From DATFWC01 sp045801465 (GTDB taxonomy: Bacteria; Pseudomonadota; Alphaproteobacteria; Rhizobiales; Xanthobacteraceae), in assembly GCA_045801465.1 (NCBI GenBank), contig JBJMSU010000016.1, positions 1-25,818 of the forward strand: 25,818 nt of DNA. The letters are read 5' to 3'. Under the pieces are notes generated by a model that was not told the DNA's origin, ran no database searches, and saw nothing but the letters and a program-made list of their open reading frames with translations. Below are positions 22,800-25,818 of the stretch, piece by piece. A program made the translations under genes and the position numbers. How positions within the stretch are numbered: the first letter of the stretch is position 1; the number at the start of each line of letters is the position of its first letter.

Positions 22800-22950
22800 C
22801 GCGCTCTCCTCGCTGTCGGTGCAGAATCAAAACGCTCCGCGCGAAGCCGGATGTCGAGCGACTCGGGGTCGACCGCGTTGGCTCGGCGGCTGTCGGTCAA
22901 CCGACACAAGCAGCCGTTCCCCAGCAACTCGGAACCGGACGAGAAGTTCC

Positions 22951-22959
22951 TGCTATAAC
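22951..22959 (+). promoter_or_regulatory. candidate extended -10 promoter upstream of the pseudouridine synthase
   Basis: TGCTATAAC is a good extended -10 element (TGN plus TATAAC), about 90 bases before the first likely start of the pseudouridine synthase. No good -35 box lies 16-18 bases upstream (GGAACC is there). The rest of the 22800-23049 gap shows no gene. Confidence 0.3.
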
Positions 22960-23049
22960 CCGCGCTGATCTCTCCAAGCCATTCGGTAATGCGGCGTGGA
23001 TGGCAGGGCGCCGCGTTTAAATCCTCAGGCGCCTGGCAACGGGTTGTTG

Positions 23050-24189
23050 ATGAGACGAGAGCGAAGAAACAGATCGCGTCCCGGCGCACCCAGCGCTCCC
23101 GGTCGATTGCGTCGAGAGGCGTCACGGCCGCTGGCGAAGTCGCCGCCAGCAACTGCCCGGCCGGTCCCCAAGGGACCTGAGCCCGGCGCAGCGGTGGCGA
23201 TGAGTGCCGGCGTGCAGACCGTCGCGGTGACCCCCGACGAGGCCGGCATGCGGGTCGACCGTTTCCTCGAAGGCCGGTTTCCGGGGCTGTCGTTCTCGCA
23301 CATCCAGCGCATCATCCGCAAAGGCGAGCTCAGGGTGAACGGCAAGCGCGCCCAGCCGAAGGATCGCCTGCAGGCGGGCCAGACGGTGCGCATCCCGCCG
23401 CTCAAGCTCGAGGCCAAGCCCGCGCGCGCCGACAGCGACGACGACAAGACGCGGCTCTTCCTCAAATCGATCACGCTCTATGAAGACGCCGACGTGCTGG
23501 TGCTCAACAAGCCGATGGGCCTTGCCGTGCAGGGCGGCTCCGGCACGGTGAAGCACGTCGACGGCATGCTCGAGGTGATGCGCGACGAGCAAGGCCAGCG
23601 CCCGCGGCTGGTGCATCGCCTCGACAAGGACACGGCGGGCTGCCTGCTCGTCGCCAAGACCCGCTTCGCCGCCGCCGCATTGGCCAAGACGTTTCGCTCG
23701 CGCGCGGCGCGCAAAATCTACTGGGCCCTGGTCGCCGGCGTGCCGAAGCCGCGGCAGGGCCGCGTTTCCAGCTTCCTCGCCAAGGAGGAGCAGGATGGCG
23801 ACAGCTTCATGCGCGTGGCGCGCCATGGCGAGGAGGGCGCGAGTCACGCCGTCACCTACTACGCCGTGGTCGAGACCGCGGCGCGCCAACTCGCCTGGCT
23901 TTCGCTCAAGCCGGTGACCGGCCGCACGCACCAGCTGCGGGCGCACTGCGTGCATATCGGGCATCCGATCGTCGGCGATCCCAAATATTTCGACAAGGAG
24001 AACTGGGACCTGCCCGGCGGCCTGCAGAACCGGCTGCACCTCCTGGCGCGCCGTATCGCCGTACCGCATCCGCGCGGCGGCGTTGTCGACGTCACCGCTC
24101 CGCTGCCGCCGCACATGCAGCAGTCGTGGAACCTGCTCGGCTTCGACGCCGGCCGCTACGATCCGATCGAATCCGCGCCGGAGACATAA
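23050..24189 (+). CDS. rluC: 23S rRNA pseudouridine synthase, RluC/RluD family
   Basis: 379 aa from this start, or 329 aa from ATG 23200 (MSAGVQTVAVTPDEAGMRVDRF). The second gives a typical length; the first adds an Arg/Pro-rich tail (MRRERRNRSRPGAPSA), which some alphaproteobacterial relatives also carry. An S4 domain is visible (FSHIQRIIRKGELRVNGKR). The catalytic domain has LVHRLDKDTAGCLL, with the catalytic Asp in HRLD, and the motif GRTHQLRAHCVHIGHPIVGDPKY. It isomerises uridines of 23S rRNA. The HRLDKDT-type signature fits RluC/RluD/RluA; the exact target is not decided by sequence alone. Confidence 0.9.
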   Translation: MRRERRNRSRPGAPSAPGRLRREASRPLAKSPPATARPVPKGPEPGAAVAMSAGVQTVAVTPDEAGMRVDRFLEGRFPGLSFSHIQRIIRKGELRVNGKRAQPKDRLQAGQTVRIPPLKLEAKPARADSDDDKTRLFLKSITLYEDADVLVLNKPMGLAVQGGSGTVKHVDGMLEVMRDEQGQRPRLVHRLDKDTAGCLLVAKTRFAAAALAKTFRSRAARKIYWALVAGVPKPRQGRVSSFLAKEEQDGDSFMRVARHGEEGASHAVTYYAVVETAARQLAWLSLKPVTGRTHQLRAHCVHIGHPIVGDPKYFDKENWDLPGGLQNRLHLLARRIAVPHPRGGVVDVTAPLPPHMQQSWNLLGFDAGRYDPIESAPET

Positions 24190-24228
24190 GCGGCCATGAG
24201 CGACCGCGTCGCTCACTCGCGAGCCTGG

Positions 24229-24504
24229 TTACCCCGAGCGCGAGCGGCGCTGCGCCTTCCGCGTGAGGGCGCGAGCATCGCCGTTGCGGGGGATCTCGCC
24301 GCGAGGGCCACTCACCTCGGCGTACGCGTAGCGGTCGCGGATGTTCTCGTTGAAGAACTGTCCTTTCGATGGAGCGGCCGTGAGCTGCCGAACCACCGCT
24401 TCGGGCACGTCGCGGTAGACATAGACTTTGCCGCTCACGAACGTGATCGTGAGCTCGCGGCGGGCCTGGTCGTAGCGGAAGCGGCGGATCACCGAGGAAG
24501 GCAT
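24229..24504 (-). CDS. KTSC-domain protein
   Basis: 91 aa. The N-terminal 60 residues (SSVIRRFRYDQARRELTITFVSGKVYVYRDVPEAVV, cited as a region, and SKGQFFNENIRDRYAY) match the KTSC domain, a small fold of unknown function found alone or fused to RNA-related domains. The C-terminal part (GEIPRNGDARALTRKAQRRSRSG) is basic. It is transcribed toward the rluC gene, ending 39 bases from its stop. The start is the ATG on the minus strand; the upstream bases give a fair GAGGA ribosome binding site. Confidence 0.82.
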   Translation of the reverse strand: MPSSVIRRFRYDQARRELTITFVSGKVYVYRDVPEAVVRQLTAAPSKGQFFNENIRDRYAYAEVSGPRGEIPRNGDARALTRKAQRRSRSG

Positions 24505-24669
24505 GGGCGGTCCTCAATCGGGATATACAACCACCGAGCCCGCTGTTCGTTCCTACAATCTCTGTGCGAGGCCTTGCCCTCGCCCTGACAGCGGCGAAGC
24601 CGCCAAGGCGGCCGGGGAGAGGACGGTCGCACAAGCGAAAGCAATGCATTCAAGTGTGAGGTCAAAGCG
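24505..24669. other. intergenic stretch before the SRPBCC remnant
   Basis: 165 bases with no coding potential that I can support. It includes the GAGGCCTTGCCCTCGCCC and GCGGCGAAGCCGCC stretch (24567-24610), which looks like a decayed member of the CTCGCCCTGTCCC-type repeats of related genomes, but no clean inverted repeat was found. Confidence 0.4.
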
Positions 24670-24753
24670 ATGAGCAACGCGAGCGAACCGAACTTCGTGC
24701 CGAAAACCGTCTACGTCACCTATATCGCGGCGTCGCCCGAGAGGGTGGGTTGA
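24670..24753 (+). pseudogene. 5' remnant of an SRPBCC/AHSA1-family gene truncated by a repeat element
   Basis: The 27-residue frame MSNASEPNFVPKTVYVTYIA, continuing AASPERVG, ends at a TGA formed inside the adjacent repeat. The TVYVTYIAASPE piece is the very typical start of AHSA1-type SRPBCC proteins, where the family continues with E-K-V-W-E-A-L. A GAGGT ribosome binding site is present 8 bases upstream. The remaining 100 or more codons of a full gene are not found after the element, so the rest was deleted or displaced. Confidence 0.7.
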
Positions 24754-24891
24754 GGCGCCGCGTTCGGCTTGCGAACAAAATCGCTGCGTAGCGCGCCGAA
24801 ACCCACCAGCGGCGGAAGCGATGACGGTGGGTTTCGGCGCGCCACGCTGCGACACGCCCGCGAGACCTCGCGACGCGCCTCAACCCACCCT
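24742..24891. mobile_element. nested inverted-repeat (MITE-like) element
   Basis: The outer arms are perfect 17-bp inverted repeats, AGGGTGGGTTGAGGCGC (24742-24758) and its complement at 24875-24891. Inside lies a second perfect 17-bp pair, GCGCGCCGAAACCCACC (24791-24807) and its complement (24826-24842), extended outward by a further interrupted stem (24783-24789 with 24844-24850). The inner and outer arms share the GGTGGGTT core. No transposase frame is present. The GGTGGGTT-type repeat is common in Bradyrhizobium-like genomes (memory only). The element ends eight bases before the korB stop. Confidence 0.75.
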
Positions 24892-24899
24892 ACGGAGCA

Positions 24900-25818
24900 C
24901 TACCGCAAGCTGGCGTTGATCTGTTCGAGCACCTGCGAGCCCGGGCACAGCTCCTTTTCGCCGAGCGCATTGAGCGGCGTCTCGACGGTGTTGAGATGCC
25001 CGTGCAGATCCTCGGACTCGCGCTCGACATAGAGCAGCCCGGTGACGATCTCGCCGGCCGCGGCGCTTTCCTGCAGGTAGTTCATCGCCTTGAGGCGGTT
25101 GTGCGGATCGTAGTGCGGCGCCACTTTGCGCAGCGCGAGCTTCGTTCCGTCGTGCTGCTCGATGATCTCGACCGCGCCCGGTGCATAGTCGACGGTGATC
25201 GGCGTGCGGCCGATGATGAAGTCGAGCCGATTGACCGCGATGTTGTGCTCGCGCACGTGGTCGAAGCTTCGGGTCGAGCCGGCGTGGTTGTTGAAGGCGA
25301 CGCACGGCGAGATCACGTCGAGGAAGGCCGCGCCCTTGTGCTCGACGGCGGCTTTGATGAGCGGCACCAGCTGCTGCTTGTCGCCGGAGAACGAGCGCGC
25401 CACGAAGGTGGCGCCGAGCTGCAGCGCCACCGTGATGAGGTCGATCGAGCTGTCGCGGTTGACCACGCCGCGCTTCGACTTCGAGCCGCGGTCGGCGGTC
25501 GCCGAGAACTGGCCCTTGGTGAGGCCGTACACGCCGTTGTTCTCGACGATGTAGACCATGTTGACGCCGCGGCGGATGCAATGGGCGAACTGGCCAAGGC
25601 CGATCGAGGCCGAGTCGCCGTCGCCCGACACGCCCATGTAGATGAGCTCGCGATTGGCGAGGTTCGCGCCGGTCAGGACCGACGGCATGCGCCCGTGCAC
25701 CGAGTTGAAGCCGTGGCTCGCGCCGAGGAAGTAGGTCGGCGTCTTCGAGGAGCAGCCGATGCCGGAGAGCTTCGCCACGCGATGCGGCGGCAGCGACAGC
25801 TCGAAGCAGGCCTGGATG
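24900..25818 (-). CDS. korB: 2-oxoacid:ferredoxin oxidoreductase, beta subunit (5' end outside window)
   Basis: At least 305 aa are visible; the frame is open to the window end, so the true start lies beyond base 25818. It is the thiamine-diphosphate subunit of the 2-oxoglutarate (or related 2-oxoacid) ferredoxin oxidoreductase, an anaerobic-type or reverse TCA enzyme that transfers electrons to ferredoxin. The segment KLSGIGCSSKTPTYFL and the TPP motif GDGDSASIGLGQF, followed by NNGVYGLTKGQ, are conserved. The middle SPCVAFNNHAGSTRS is also typical. The alpha subunit gene (korA) is expected just outside the window. The GTG in the first visible part (25778) is internal. Confidence 0.9.
   Translation of the reverse strand, partial: IQACFELSLPPHRVAKLSGIGCSSKTPTYFLGASHGFNSVHGRMPSVLTGANLANRELIYMGVSGDGDSASIGLGQFAHCIRRGVNMVYIVENNGVYGLTKGQFSATADRGSKSKRGVVNRDSSIDLITVALQLGATFVARSFSGDKQQLVPLIKAAVEHKGAAFLDVISPCVAFNNHAGSTRSFDHVREHNIAVNRLDFIIGRTPITVDYAPGAVEIIEQHDGTKLALRKVAPHYDPHNRLKAMNYLQESAAAGEIVTGLLYVERESEDLHGHLNTVETPLNALGEKELCPGSQVLEQINASLR

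Noticed and set aside
22931..22959. GGAACC as the -35 box of an EcfG (general stress) promoter
   Set aside because: The expected GTT at 16-17 bases is not there; only the extended -10 is kept as a weak candidate.
1..25818. CRISPR array, tRNA or rRNA genes
   Set aside because: No regularly spaced direct repeats and no tRNA or rRNA-like stretches were seen on reading through; short tRNA-like folds cannot be excluded without a covariance scan.

Overview
The window is a high-G+C stretch of an alphaproteobacterial chromosome, most likely from the Hyphomicrobiales (Rhizobiales), around the Bradyrhizobiaceae/Xanthobacteraceae. That placement rests on protein resemblance recalled from memory (S5, L5, RluC, DegP-RarA-RluC neighbourhood), on the short LID-less adenylate kinase, and on palindromic intergenic repeats of a kind common in those genomes. 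No database search was run.

Region 1 (1-15380) is the S10-spc-alpha superoperon on the + strand. It starts inside rplC and runs rplD-rplW-rplB-rpsS-rplV-rpsC-rplP-rpmC-rpsQ-rplN-rplX-rplE-rpsN-rpsH-rplF-rplR-rpsE-rpmD-rplO-secY-[second secY]-adk-rpsM-rpsK-rpoA-rplQ. A strong intrinsic terminator closes it at 15359-15380. The genes are tightly packed, several with ATGA or TGATG overlaps. The unusual parts are: a complete but divergent second SecY coupled by ATGA overlaps between secY and adk, which lacks the plug segment, the key cytosolic arginine and the C-terminal tail; a Lys/Ala/Pro-rich extension of about 60 residues on L5; a TTG start for rpsM behind a long structured leader with a candidate promoter; and a triple-hairpin repeat between rpoA and rplQ.

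Region 2 (15381-18883) is accessory. It holds a secreted dihaem cytochrome c, a toxin-first HigBA/RelE-like toxin-antitoxin pair with a palindrome over the toxin start, and, convergent to it, a membrane protein fused to a spermidine-synthase-like domain.

Region 3 (18884-24504) holds a Do/DegP-type periplasmic protease directly followed by rarA. After it come a dispersed repeat, a secreted DUF2147 protein, a convergent membrane-anchored mini-cytochrome c, an RluC/RluD-type pseudouridine synthase and a KTSC-domain protein.

Region 4 (24505-25818) contains a 27-residue remnant of an SRPBCC/AHSA1-type gene that runs straight into a nested inverted-repeat element of about 150 bp. The window ends inside korB (2-oxoacid:ferredoxin oxidoreductase beta subunit, minus strand). 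No tRNA, rRNA, CRISPR array or intact transposase gene was seen.

The best candidate for something new is the tandem secY pair: a full-length, in-frame, apparently plug-less SecY paralogue that looks unlikely to work as a conventional SecA-driven channel, yet is kept under the same translation-coupled control as secY and adk.
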